Under the pieces are notes generated by a model. It saw only the letters and a program-made list of their open reading frames with translations. It was not told the DNA's origin and did not search any database. From Fusobacterium mortiferum ATCC 9817 (GTDB lineage: Bacteria > Fusobacteriota > Fusobacteriia > Fusobacteriales > Fusobacteriaceae), in assembly GCF_000158195.2 (NCBI RefSeq), contig NZ_GL987988.1:432126-496125 (forward strand): DNA of 64,000 nucleotides, in the 5' to 3' direction. The position numbers and the translations under genes were made by a program. Numbering within the stretch: the first letter of the stretch is position 1; each line of letters starts with the position of its first letter. Of the stretch, positions 47,261 through 56,900 are shown piece by piece.

Positions 47261-47342
47261 AAATTCAAGAATAATTAAAGAAAAATATTTTATAAATCAA
47301 AATTATTTTTCTTAGTATAAAAAATTATTCTTGAATTTTTTT
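47261..47342 (+). terminator. Long-armed terminator after the aldolase gene
   Basis: AAATTCAAGAATAATT (47261-47276) pairs perfectly over 16 bases with AATTATTCTTGAATTT (47323-47338), with an inner AAGAAAAAT/ATTTTTCTT arm, and ends in T residues. It lies only 16 bases before the dehydrogenase start at 47358, so that gene either has its own promoter inside the hairpin or depends on read-through. Confidence 0.75.
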
Positions 47343-47357
47343 AGTTAAGGAGAAATT

Positions 47358-48299
47358 ATGAAAATAGTAGTATTAGATGGTTATACAGAAAATCCAGGAG
47401 ATTTATCTTGGGAATGGTTAAAAAAGTATGGAGAGGTTGAAATATATGATAGAACTCCTGAAGAGTTAGTATATGAGAGGTCAAAAGATGCAGAGGTAAT
47501 AATAACAAACAAAGTTCCTTTTAATAGAGAAAGAGTTGAAAGATTACCTAAATTAAAATATATAGGAATTACAGCTGCTGGATATAATATTATAGATATA
47601 GAAGCTGTCAAAGAAAAAAATATTATAGTTACTAATACTCCAAATTATGGGTCAAAGGTCGTTGCACAAATGGTGTTTGCACATCTTTTAGAAATAACTA
47701 ACAATGTAGGATTGCATAGTAAATCAGTAAAAGATGGAGAATGGAGTGAAAAATTAGATTTCTGTTATTGGAAAAAGCCAATAATAAGTTTAGAAGGAAA
47801 AACAATAGGGATATTAGGATATGGAAATATAGGAAAAGAGGTTGAAAAGATAGCACTTGTTTTTGGTATGAAAATCTTAATATATGATAGAAAAAATTTA
47901 AATATTGATAATCAAGTTACATTGGAAGAGATTTTAAAAAGAAGTGATGTTATAAGTTTACATCTTCCTTTGACAGAGGAAACTTATAGATTGGTAAATA
48001 AAGAGACAATAAAGAAGATGAAAAAAGATGTAATTCTAATAAATACTTCAAGAGGACCTTTAGTAGATGAAACTGATTTATTAGAAGCAATAAAATCTGG
48101 AAAAATATATGGAGTAGGGTTCGATGTATTAAAAAATGAACCACCTCAAAAAGATTCTGAACTATTAAAAAATGATAGAATAAATATTACTCCTCACATT
48201 GCTTGGGCTGCTATTGAAGCTCGTCAAAATATAATGAAGATAGCAGAAGAAAATTTAAAAAATTATTTAAATGGAAAAGTTATAAATAGTATATATTAA
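47358..48299 (+). CDS. D-isomer-specific 2-hydroxyacid dehydrogenase
   Basis: A 313-residue NAD(P)-dependent dehydrogenase of the glycerate/hydroxypyruvate reductase type. The Rossmann motif is GILGYGNIGKEVEKIA. The catalytic Arg is in NTSRGPLVDE, the Glu in FDVLKNEPPQ and the His in NITPHIAWAA. It reduces 2-keto acids such as hydroxypyruvate or glyoxylate, or oxidises the D-hydroxyacids. It follows the sugar-acid operon past a terminator and may handle a keto acid made there, or balance NADH. Confidence 0.92.
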   Translation: MKIVVLDGYTENPGDLSWEWLKKYGEVEIYDRTPEELVYERSKDAEVIITNKVPFNRERVERLPKLKYIGITAAGYNIIDIEAVKEKNIIVTNTPNYGSKVVAQMVFAHLLEITNNVGLHSKSVKDGEWSEKLDFCYWKKPIISLEGKTIGILGYGNIGKEVEKIALVFGMKILIYDRKNLNIDNQVTLEEILKRSDVISLHLPLTEETYRLVNKETIKKMKKDVILINTSRGPLVDETDLLEAIKSGKIYGVGFDVLKNEPPQKDSELLKNDRINITPHIAWAAIEARQNIMKIAEENLKNYLNGKVINSIY

Positions 48300-48300
48300 T

Positions 48301-48348
48301 AAAAAGGAGCTATTGTAGTTTTTAGTAGAATAGCTCCTATCTTTTTTA
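48301..48348. terminator. Bidirectional terminator
   Basis: AGGAGCTATT (48305-48314) and AATAGCTCCT (48329-48338) form a 10-base-pair stem with A and T runs on the two sides, between the converging dehydrogenase and PRD regulator genes. Confidence 0.8.
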
Positions 48349-50409
48349 TTAAATATTTTTTGAAATAAAGTCAAAAATTCTTTTATTTGAAGAAAGTTTT
48401 AGAATTTTATCTATATTTTCTTTAGATTCAAAAATTTTACTAAATTCAATTAAGCTTTGTAAATGCTCATGTCCATCTTTACTAGCAAGAATTAAAATAA
48501 GATGAGTTTTTTTATCTTTGATTTGAATTTGTTTTTTGGATACTAATAACATTAAAGAAGTTTGAAAAATATTATCATTATTTTTAGCATGAAAAATACC
48601 AAAGCGTTCATCAACTACCATATAAGCACCATTATCTTCTACTATTTTAATTATATCTTTAATATAAGAAGAAGATACCAATTTTTTTTCAATGAATAAA
48701 TCTCCTAGTTTCCAAATAGCATTTTTCCAGTTGAAGCCTTCATCTGTAATTACTATATTTTCTGCAGGAAGTAAAGTTTTAAGGTTTAAAATAGGAATAG
48801 GCGAATGAATATAATCATCAATAAAAAAATCATCTAAATTTTCTTTTAAAGCTTTAATAACAGTAGAAATTTCATTTTCTTTAATATTGTTTTTTATTAA
48901 ATTTATAAGCACTTTAAGAGAGATCTTATTTTTATTTCTTTTAAAATTCAATGAATCTAAAAGAGCAAAATCATTTTTATCCAAAATAGGATTAACTTGT
49001 ATTATAGGAATATTAATACTATTTTGATTAAAAGTTGTAGTTGTAAGAATATAGTCGATATTTTCTAGATTTTTATAATTTTTTAATTCATAAACAGGAA
49101 GAGTTGCAACTATCTCCACTTCATAATTTTCATGTAAATTTTGACTTAATAGCCTAGATGTTCCATATCCAAAATTACATACTATAAGGATTTTTTTCTT
49201 AACTTTTTTATTCTGTTCAATTCTTTCGATACTAGCTTTAAAGTAAACGACAAGGTAAGCAATTTCATCATTAGAGATTTCTTTTAATTCAGGTATATTT
49301 TCAATACTTTTTTTGACTATATCGAATAATTTTTTTTCTTTAAGAATAAGTTCTTCATAGATTGAATTTTCAAGATTTATTTTATTTTTTATTCTATATA
49401 CAGCAGGTTTTAAATGGTTTAAAAGCCCATTAAAGAGAATTGTATCTTTAGTTAAATTATATTTTAGTTGAGAGCTTACATCTCTAATAAACTTTTCAAT
49501 AAAAATTTCACTTCTAATCCAATTTTCATAAAAATCTATTTTTTTTGTATAAGTTTGACTTCCAAGAAAAAAATTTGTTAGTCTAATTAATTCGGTTTCA
49601 TCTATTTTTATTTTAAATTCTTCTTCTAAAATATATTTTTTAGAGGTTAGAATTTTAAATTCTTCTTTTGATTTAAAAAACTCCTCATTATTAGTATTAG
49701 TTTGTAATTTATAGTTATTTGCTACTGTTTCTACGACAATAATTATATAAGCAATAAGCATTTGATAAGATTCATCAGATAAAATTTTATTACTTCTCTC
49801 TAGAACCTCTCTTATATATTGTGTAATAATATTGATTTTATCATAAGATATATGCTTGAAAGCATTATTAAAAATAAATTTGTTAGGATAATAATAAACT
49901 TCCTCTTGGAATATAAATCTTTTAATCAATCTACTGAGAGGGATTAAAATATATGTTCTACTAGAACCTCTTTTTAAAGAAAAAGTCCCATCATTATTAA
50001 GAGTAATTCCCATTTTATAGAAATTTTGCTTAACTTTCTCAAAATCACTTTTAAAAGTATTTCTAGTGATGTCTAATATTTCAATAATTCTTTGAATATT
50101 AAAAGGTTGATTATTGAGTAATATAAAAATTTCTAAAAATTCAACTCTCTCTTCAGAGGTTAAAATATATTGTAAATTATCTTGAGAAAAATCGAAAATA
50201 TTTTTTTCAAAATTATTAAAATATATATTCCCCTTACTTAAAAATTCTATATTTGCATTCTTTTTCTCAATCAAAACTTCTATATTTTTTAGATCATATC
50301 TAGCAGAACTTTCAGAAATATTAAATTTTTCTGCAATTTCTTTAATAGAACTTTGTTTATGTTTTATTAGAAAATCTAAAATAAGTAGATTTCGAGTTGA
50401 TAGTGTCAT
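48349..50409 (-). CDS. PRD-containing PTS-controlled transcriptional regulator (second copy type)
   Basis: A 686-residue regulator with the same plan as the one at 31103-33160: HTH (SSIKEIAEKFNISESSARYDLKNI), second HTH (NIQRIIEILDITRNTFKSDFEKV), two PRDs (the second with GLLNHLKPAVYRIKNK), an EIIB-like Cys domain (ILIVCNFGYGTSRLLSQNL) and a C-terminal EIIA domain with His in RFGIFHAKNND. The usual IPHA of EIIA is changed to IFHA. It lies last in the leftward PTS cluster, behind a hairpin, and probably activates that cluster in response to PTS phosphorylation. Confidence 0.87.
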   Translation of the reverse strand: MTLSTRNLLILDFLIKHKQSSIKEIAEKFNISESSARYDLKNIEVLIEKKNANIEFLSKGNIYFNNFEKNIFDFSQDNLQYILTSEERVEFLEIFILLNNQPFNIQRIIEILDITRNTFKSDFEKVKQNFYKMGITLNNDGTFSLKRGSSRTYILIPLSRLIKRFIFQEEVYYYPNKFIFNNAFKHISYDKINIITQYIREVLERSNKILSDESYQMLIAYIIIVVETVANNYKLQTNTNNEEFFKSKEEFKILTSKKYILEEEFKIKIDETELIRLTNFFLGSQTYTKKIDFYENWIRSEIFIEKFIRDVSSQLKYNLTKDTILFNGLLNHLKPAVYRIKNKINLENSIYEELILKEKKLFDIVKKSIENIPELKEISNDEIAYLVVYFKASIERIEQNKKVKKKILIVCNFGYGTSRLLSQNLHENYEVEIVATLPVYELKNYKNLENIDYILTTTTFNQNSINIPIIQVNPILDKNDFALLDSLNFKRNKNKISLKVLINLIKNNIKENEISTVIKALKENLDDFFIDDYIHSPIPILNLKTLLPAENIVITDEGFNWKNAIWKLGDLFIEKKLVSSSYIKDIIKIVEDNGAYMVVDERFGIFHAKNNDNIFQTSLMLLVSKKQIQIKDKKTHLILILASKDGHEHLQSLIEFSKIFESKENIDKILKLSSNKRIFDFISKNI

Positions 50410-50422
50410 AATTCCTCCAGTA

Positions 50423-50456
50423 ACAAAAAAGAGGCCATAATATTAATGACCTCTTT
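50423..50456 (-). terminator. Hairpin terminator between EIIA and the PRD regulator
   Basis: AAGAGG (50429-50434) and CCTCTT (50450-50455) pair, with partial inner pairing; leftward the stem ends in TTTTTTG. It probably lets only part of the PTS transcript reach the regulator gene. Confidence 0.65.
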
Positions 50457-50480
50457 CTACTTTTTATTTTATATCAAAAC

Positions 50481-50933
50481 TTAGAATTGAGATAAAAATG
50501 CTTCATAAATAGAGTGGCTATCATTTAATTTATTAAGATTAGCTCTAAAGTCATCATCCATTAATAATTTTGATATTTCAGTTAAAAAATCAATATGAGT
50601 AGTTCCAGCTTGTGATTTTGGCACAAGAAGGCAAATAGCTGTATTAATAGGTTCTCCATCTAAAGATTCCCATCCGACTTTATTAGTACTCTTTACAATT
50701 ACAACTGCCGCTTTTTTTATAGATGGAGTTTGAGCATGAGGTATAGCAAAACCATCTAATAATCCAGTACTACCCTTACTTTCTCTTTCGTTAAGACCAA
50801 GTATTACTTCTTCTTTATCTGAAAGAATATTATTTTCAAAAGCTAAATCAGCTATAGTTTTAAAAAAGTCTTGTTTAGTAGTTAAATCTGTAACGATAAT
50901 TTGTTTTTCAATTAAAAATTCTTTTAAGTTCAT
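50481..50933 (-). CDS. PTS fructose-type EIIA component
   Basis: A 150-residue EIIA of the fructose/mannitol type with the phosphohistidine His66 in GFAIPHAQTP. Other family blocks are STGLLDG and EPINTAICLLVPK. It supplies phosphate to the EIIBC encoded just upstream on the same strand, which lacks its own EIIA domain. Confidence 0.93.
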   Translation of the reverse strand: MNLKEFLIEKQIIVTDLTTKQDFFKTIADLAFENNILSDKEEVILGLNERESKGSTGLLDGFAIPHAQTPSIKKAAVVIVKSTNKVGWESLDGEPINTAICLLVPKSQAGTTHIDFLTEISKLLMDDDFRANLNKLNDSHSIYEAFLSQF

Positions 50934-50972
50934 TTTAATTTCTCCTAAATTTTTTATTTTATTATATAATAT

Positions 50973-52355
50973 TTAGTTTTTAATTTCTACATTTTTACGA
51001 GAAATACCATATAAAACTCCACCAATTGTAGAACCAACAAGTATAGAGAAAACCCATTTAAATCCACCAGTAACAACTGGTAATACTAAGAAACCACCAT
51101 GAGGAGCAGGAACTTGTACACCAAAAATATATGTTAATGAAGCAGAAATAGCACAGGCTAACATTAGTATAGGAAGTACTACAATTGGTTTTTCAGCAGC
51201 AAAAGGAATAGCTCCTTCTGTGATGTGTGTAGCTCCTAAAACAATATTAGCTAATCCAGCACTTCTTTGGTCTGCTGTAAATCTGTTTTTAAATAATAAA
51301 GTTGCAATAGAGATAACTAATGGTGGTGTAATACAAGCAGCAGAAACTCCAGCCATAAAGTAATAATTTCCTTGAGCAAGTAAAGCTGTACCAGTAACAT
51401 ATGCAGCTTTATTTACAGGTCCTCCCATATCAAAAGCACACATTATTCCTACTATTATTCCAAGTACTATAGGATTAGAGTTTTGGAAAGAAGCAAGGAA
51501 AGATTTCATTCCTTCATTAACAGTTTCCATTGGAGAAACAATTACACTCATTATAATAGCTATAAATAACATTCCAAAAACAGGATATAAGAAAATAGCC
51601 TTTAGTCCTTCTAAAGATTTTGGTAATTTAGAAAAGACTCTCTTTAGAACACAAATAATTCCACCAGCTATGAATCCAGAAGCAATACCACCTAAAAATC
51701 CTGCTCCACCTACATTGGCCATCATACCTCCAACAAATCCAGGGACATAAGCAGGTCTTTCTCCAATAGAAGATGCAATATATGCTGAAAGAATAGGCAC
51801 CATAAGTTGGAATCCAAAACCTCCAGCTTTATTTAAAAGAGCCGCAAACTCATTATAACTAGGGTCATTTGGATTAGAAGAATAAATACCAAATAGGAAA
51901 GAGACTGCTATTAAAATTCCTCCACCTACAACAAAAGGTAACATATGAGAAACTCCATTCATAAGATGCTTATATATTTGCTTTCCAATAGTAGGTTTAG
52001 CAATCTCTAATTCTTTTTCTTCATTTTCGATTTTATTTCCTTTTCTTATAGGAGCTTTACCATCTATTACAGCTTGTATTAATTTTTCAGCATCTTTAAT
52101 TCCTTGACTTACACTAACTTCTATAACATGACAACCATTAAATCTCTCAGGATTCACATTTTTATCTGCAGCAATTATTATACCACTAGCTTCTTTTATA
52201 TCTTCAGGAGTGATATTATTTTTTATTCCAGCTTGCCCATGTGTTTCTACTTTAATTTCTACTCCTAATTTTTTAGCAGCTCTTTTAAGAGCTTCTTCAG
52301 CCATAAATGTATGTGCGATACCAGTAGGGCATCCAGTAATTCCTAATATTTTCAT
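50973..52355 (-). CDS. PTS fructose-type EIIBC component
   Basis: A 460-residue permease: an N-terminal EIIB domain with phosphocysteine Cys9 (ITGCPTGIAHTFMAEEAL), a linker at about 105-125, and a fructose-family EIIC of about nine hydrophobic segments (MNGVSHMLPFVVGGGILIA, AYIASSIGERPAYVPGFVGG, GPVNKAAYVTGTALL, APHGGFLVLPVV). Fructose-family systems phosphorylate at C1 in most cases. Together with the kinase and tagatose-type aldolase downstream of the same promoter, D-tagatose is a likely substrate, with fructose the alternative. Confidence 0.92.
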   Translation of the reverse strand: MKILGITGCPTGIAHTFMAEEALKRAAKKLGVEIKVETHGQAGIKNNITPEDIKEASGIIIAADKNVNPERFNGCHVIEVSVSQGIKDAEKLIQAVIDGKAPIRKGNKIENEEKELEIAKPTIGKQIYKHLMNGVSHMLPFVVGGGILIAVSFLFGIYSSNPNDPSYNEFAALLNKAGGFGFQLMVPILSAYIASSIGERPAYVPGFVGGMMANVGGAGFLGGIASGFIAGGIICVLKRVFSKLPKSLEGLKAIFLYPVFGMLFIAIIMSVIVSPMETVNEGMKSFLASFQNSNPIVLGIIVGIMCAFDMGGPVNKAAYVTGTALLAQGNYYFMAGVSAACITPPLVISIATLLFKNRFTADQRSAGLANIVLGATHITEGAIPFAAEKPIVVLPILMLACAISASLTYIFGVQVPAPHGGFLVLPVVTGGFKWVFSILVGSTIGGVLYGISRKNVEIKN

Positions 52356-52376
52356 AATTCCACCTCTTTTTATATT

Positions 52377-53294
52377 TTATATATTTTTTATTATTTTAAC
52401 TTGTTTTAAAAGTTCAGGTACATTTTCAAAATTTGTTATTCCTTCTGTAAATGCTGTAGATGAAGCACTAGCAGAAGCATAAGCAAGAGCCATTTCTATT
52501 GTTTCTCCAAGATAACTTTTTCCAATAAATGTTCCAAGTAAAGTATCTCCAGAACAAGCTGTATTAATAACAACTCCTTTTGGTGCAGTAACAGCAACTG
52601 TATGATTTTTATCAAAATAGATAGCTCCATATTCTCCACGAGAAACAAGTATTTTTTCACATCCCATTTCAATAAGCTTTTTAGCATAAATTTCTATTTC
52701 TTCTTCGCTTAATGAATGTTTTATATTAAAAAAATCTGCTAATTCTTCATCATTAGGTTTTATTAAATATACTCCATGATGTAAATATTCTAAAACTTCT
52801 TTAGAACTTGTATCTAAAATTAATTTAACATTATTATTTTTACAGATTTTTATAATTTCTTCATAAATAGAAACATCAATTCCTCTAGGTAAACTTCCAC
52901 ATACAAAGAGATAATCTCCACTTTGTAAAAGATTTAACTGATTTAGAAGCTCAATTTTTTTTTCTTCTGGGATAAGAGGACCTTTATTTACAATTTTATA
53001 TTCTGTTTCTGCATTTAGAAAAACATTTACTCGAGTAATTCCATCAACTTCTATAAAATTTGTCTTTATACCACTTTCTTCAAGTTTATCTTTAATAAAA
53101 TTGCCAGTAAATCCAGCTATAAATCCCAAAGCAGTATTTTCAATTCCAAGTCTATGTAAAATTCTTGAAACATTTACTCCTTTTCCATTTTCTTGATAAT
53201 CATCATAGTTACTTCTATTAACTTTTTTAGGTAATAGCTCATTTAAATCAATAAAAAGGTCAATGGCAGGATTTAAAGTTAAAGTATATAACAT
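52377..53294 (-). CDS. PfkB-family 1-phosphoketose kinase (fructose/tagatose type)
   Basis: A 305-residue sugar kinase of the 1-phosphofructokinase/tagatose-6-phosphate kinase group. It starts LYTLTLNPAIDLFIDL with the substrate-binding ENGKGVNVSRILHRLG, and the ATP/catalytic block reads VINTACSGDTLLGTF, where most relatives have GAGDS; Asp in SGD is the catalytic base. It would add a second phosphate to the PTS product, giving a ketose 1,6-bisphosphate for the aldolase encoded upstream. Confidence 0.9.
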   Translation of the reverse strand: MLYTLTLNPAIDLFIDLNELLPKKVNRSNYDDYQENGKGVNVSRILHRLGIENTALGFIAGFTGNFIKDKLEESGIKTNFIEVDGITRVNVFLNAETEYKIVNKGPLIPEEKKIELLNQLNLLQSGDYLFVCGSLPRGIDVSIYEEIIKICKNNNVKLILDTSSKEVLEYLHHGVYLIKPNDEELADFFNIKHSLSEEEIEIYAKKLIEMGCEKILVSRGEYGAIYFDKNHTVAVTAPKGVVINTACSGDTLLGTFIGKSYLGETIEMALAYASASASSTAFTEGITNFENVPELLKQVKIIKNI

Positions 53295-53313
53295 TGAAAT
53301 CTCCCTCCTTCAA

Positions 53314-54177
<864 letters not shown>

Positions 54178-54194
54178 TTATTTTGTATATTAAA

Positions 54195-54223
54195 AGTATA
54201 TAAAAAACTATAAAAAAACACAA
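54195..54223 (-). promoter_or_regulatory. Promoter of the aldolase-kinase-PTS operon
   Basis: Read leftward, TTGTGT (54223-54218) and TATACT (54200-54195) with 17-base spacing, 32 bases before the aldolase ATG. Confidence 0.55.
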
Positions 54224-54292
54224 CTATCAAAAAAAATAAAAAAATATATAAAAATTAATAGGTGTATTTTTATAAAAAATTGATTAAAATAA

Positions 54293-54351
54293 AAAAAAGG
54301 TATATATCCACAAAGAGAGATAGGGTGAAAGAGTGGATATATACCTTTTTT
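54293..54351. terminator. Strong terminator after galE
   Basis: AAAAAAGGTATATATCCAC and GTGGATATATACCTTTTTT form a 19-base-pair stem around a 21-base loop, with T runs on both strands. It ends the leftward galKTE transcript. The adjacent stretch 54224-54292 is AT-rich and holds nothing else recognisable. Confidence 0.85.
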
Positions 54352-54369
54352 ACTATTTAGTTGTATTCA

Positions 54370-55359
54370 TTAATCTTCATATCCATTTGGATGAGATTTA
54401 TGCCAATTCCAAGCAGTTTCTATAATTTTTTCAAGTGAGTTATATTTAGGTTTCCAATTTAATTCTCTCATAGCTTTTTCAGAAGTAGCTACAAGTTTTG
54501 CAGGGTCTCCAGCTCTTCTAGGAGATACAACAGCAGGGATAGGGTGTCCAGTTACTTTTCTAGTAACTTCAATAACCTCTTTAACAGAGAACCCCTCTCC
54601 ATTTCCTAGGTTAAATATTGCACTTTCTCCTCCATTGTAAAGTCTTTTTAGAGCAAGGATGTGAGCATCAGCTAAGTCCATTACATGGATATAGTCTCTG
54701 ATACAAGTTCCATCTGGAGTAGGATAGTCATCTCCATAGATTCCTATGCTCTCTCTTTTTCCAAGAGCAACTTGTAAAATTATAGGGATAAGATGGCTTT
54801 CTGGATTGTGGTCTTCTCCAATTTCTCCAGTAGGATGTGCTCCAGCAACGTTGAAATATCTAAGTGCTGTGAATTTTATTCCATAAGCTACATCACACCA
54901 TTTCATCATTTTCTCAACTGCTAATTTACTTTCGCCATATGGATTAGTTGGGAAAGTTCTGTCAGTTTCTAATATAGGGATATTTTCTGGCTCTCCATAA
55001 GTTGCTGCTGTTGAAGAGAAAACTATATTTTTTACATTATGTTTTCTCATAGCTTTTAATAAGCAAAGAGTTCCATAGAAGTTGTTTTCAAAATATTTTA
55101 ATGGTTCAGTCATACTCTCTCCAACAAGTGAGAAAGCAGCGAAGTCTATGACTCCTTCTATTTTGTTATCTGTAAAAACTTTATCTAAAAATTCTTCATC
55201 TCTTAAATCTCCAAGAACAAGTTTTGCCTTTTCATGAACAGCGTCCACATGTCCTGTTATAAGGTTATCTAATACTACAACCTCTTCTCCACTATCTATT
55301 AAAGCTCTAGTTACGTGGCTTCCTATGTAACCAGCTCCTCCACATACTAATACTGCCAT
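54370..55359 (-). CDS. galE: UDP-glucose 4-epimerase GalE
   Basis: A 329-residue short-chain dehydrogenase-type epimerase interconverting UDP-galactose and UDP-glucose. It has the NAD motif GGAGYIGSH, the catalytic Ser-Tyr-Lys set (FSSTAATYGEP and YGESKLAVEKMM) and RYFNVAGAHPTGEIGED. It is last in the galK-galT-galE operon, completing the Leloir pathway, and follows galT by 20 bases with AGGAGG. Confidence 0.96.
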   Translation of the reverse strand: MAVLVCGGAGYIGSHVTRALIDSGEEVVVLDNLITGHVDAVHEKAKLVLGDLRDEEFLDKVFTDNKIEGVIDFAAFSLVGESMTEPLKYFENNFYGTLCLLKAMRKHNVKNIVFSSTAATYGEPENIPILETDRTFPTNPYGESKLAVEKMMKWCDVAYGIKFTALRYFNVAGAHPTGEIGEDHNPESHLIPIILQVALGKRESIGIYGDDYPTPDGTCIRDYIHVMDLADAHILALKRLYNGGESAIFNLGNGEGFSVKEVIEVTRKVTGHPIPAVVSPRRAGDPAKLVATSEKAMRELNWKPKYNSLEKIIETAWNWHKSHPNGYED

Positions 55360-55379
55360 TTTTATAGCCTCCTTAAATT

Positions 55380-56900
55380 TTAAATACTATTTACATGGTC
55401 AACAAATTTTATTAAACCAGCTTGTCCTTTCTCATCTCTTTTATATACTCCAGCATCTTCAAGAATTCTTGAGAAAGTAATTCCTACTTCAGATTTTAAT
55501 ATATCATGAGCATTTTGAGAAGATATATTTTCATGTTTTTTCATAATATTTTTTATCCACTCTAAATGTTTTTCTACTTTATTATCATTTTTAATCTTAT
55601 CTTCATAGTCAGGTTCAACTATATATTTACTTAAAATTTCTAATTCCTCTTTTAATCTTCCAGGTAATACAGCAAGTCCCATTACCTCAATAAGTCCTAT
55701 ATTTTCTTTTTTAATATTATGAACATCAGCATGAGGATGGAAGATTCCAAGTGGGTGTTCTTCACTTGTTCTATTATTTCTAAGAACTAAATCTAGTTCA
55801 AAGTTTTCTCCTCTTCTTCTAGCTATTGGAGTAACTGTATTATGCGGAGCATCATTAGTATAAGCAAATATTCCAAGTGACTCATCACTATACTCTCTCC
55901 AAGCTTTTAAAATTTTATCAGCCAACTCTACAAGTTTTAATCTATCTTTTCCATTAATTCTAATTACAGACATAGGCCATTTTACAATTCCAGCTGTGAT
56001 ATCTTCATAACCTTTGAAAGTAATATTTTTTTCTACCATAGCTTTAGCCATAGGGAATTCGTGGTGTCCACCTTGATAGTGGTCATGACTTAATATAGAT
56101 CCTCCAACTATTGGTAAATCTGCATTTGAACCTAGGAAGTAGTGAGGAAGCTGTTCAGTAAAACTTGTAAGTCTATCAAGGGCTTCCTTAGTAATTTTCA
56201 TAGGTCTATGCTCTCCAGAAAATACAATGGCATGCTCATTGTAATATACATATGGAGAATATTGAATAAACCAAGGCTCACTTGCTAGAGTTAGTGGAAT
56301 AACTCTGTGATTTTGACGTGCAGGATGATTTACCCTACCAGAGTATCCCACATTCTCATAACAAAGTAGGCATTTTGGGTATGAAGACTGTGGCATTAAT
56401 CTCTCTTTTGCTATATCTCTAGGATCTTTTTCAGGTTTAGAAAGATTTACTGTTATTTCCATATCACCATATTCAGTAGCTGAATACCAATGCATATTTT
56501 TTGCTATTCTATCAGTTCTGATATAGTTAGATTTTTGAGCAAAGTCATAATAGAAATTAGTAGCTTCTTCTATTCCTTTTTCTTGAGAGATCTTTTCAAA
56601 TTTTTCTATTATTTGAGTAGCAGTAGGAGTTAATTTTCCCATAATCTCTGTATCAAAAAGGTCTCTCATAGTAATTGTATCCTCTATGATACCTTTTTCT
56701 ACTGCATAATCACATATTCTGTTTAAAATTTCTGTTGGATATTCAGGAATCTCTTCCTCTTTATATTCCACATTTTCCCAATCATCTAATCTTAAAAGGT
56801 GTAGTATTTCGTTTCTAGCAATTATTTTATCATACTTTCCTATTAGTCCATTTTTTAATCCAAAGGCAAGTAAAAGTTTTATATCTTTAAATATACTCAT
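55380..56900 (-). CDS. galT: Galactose-1-phosphate uridylyltransferase, class II (Gram-positive type)
   Basis: A 506-residue enzyme of the class II GalT family, unrelated in length to the 350-residue E. coli type. Characteristic stretches are NHRVIPLTL, EPWFIQYSPYVYYNEHAIVFSGEHRPM (in parts), GGSILSHDHYQGG with the active-site histidines, and EHPLGIFHPHADVHNIKKENIGLIEVMG-type segments. It exchanges galactose 1-phosphate with UDP-glucose. Its ATG overlaps the galK stop by one base (TAATG), indicating translational coupling. Confidence 0.95.
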   Translation of the reverse strand: MSIFKDIKLLLAFGLKNGLIGKYDKIIARNEILHLLRLDDWENVEYKEEEIPEYPTEILNRICDYAVEKGIIEDTITMRDLFDTEIMGKLTPTATQIIEKFEKISQEKGIEEATNFYYDFAQKSNYIRTDRIAKNMHWYSATEYGDMEITVNLSKPEKDPRDIAKERLMPQSSYPKCLLCYENVGYSGRVNHPARQNHRVIPLTLASEPWFIQYSPYVYYNEHAIVFSGEHRPMKITKEALDRLTSFTEQLPHYFLGSNADLPIVGGSILSHDHYQGGHHEFPMAKAMVEKNITFKGYEDITAGIVKWPMSVIRINGKDRLKLVELADKILKAWREYSDESLGIFAYTNDAPHNTVTPIARRRGENFELDLVLRNNRTSEEHPLGIFHPHADVHNIKKENIGLIEVMGLAVLPGRLKEELEILSKYIVEPDYEDKIKNDNKVEKHLEWIKNIMKKHENISSQNAHDILKSEVGITFSRILEDAGVYKRDEKGQAGLIKFVDHVNSI

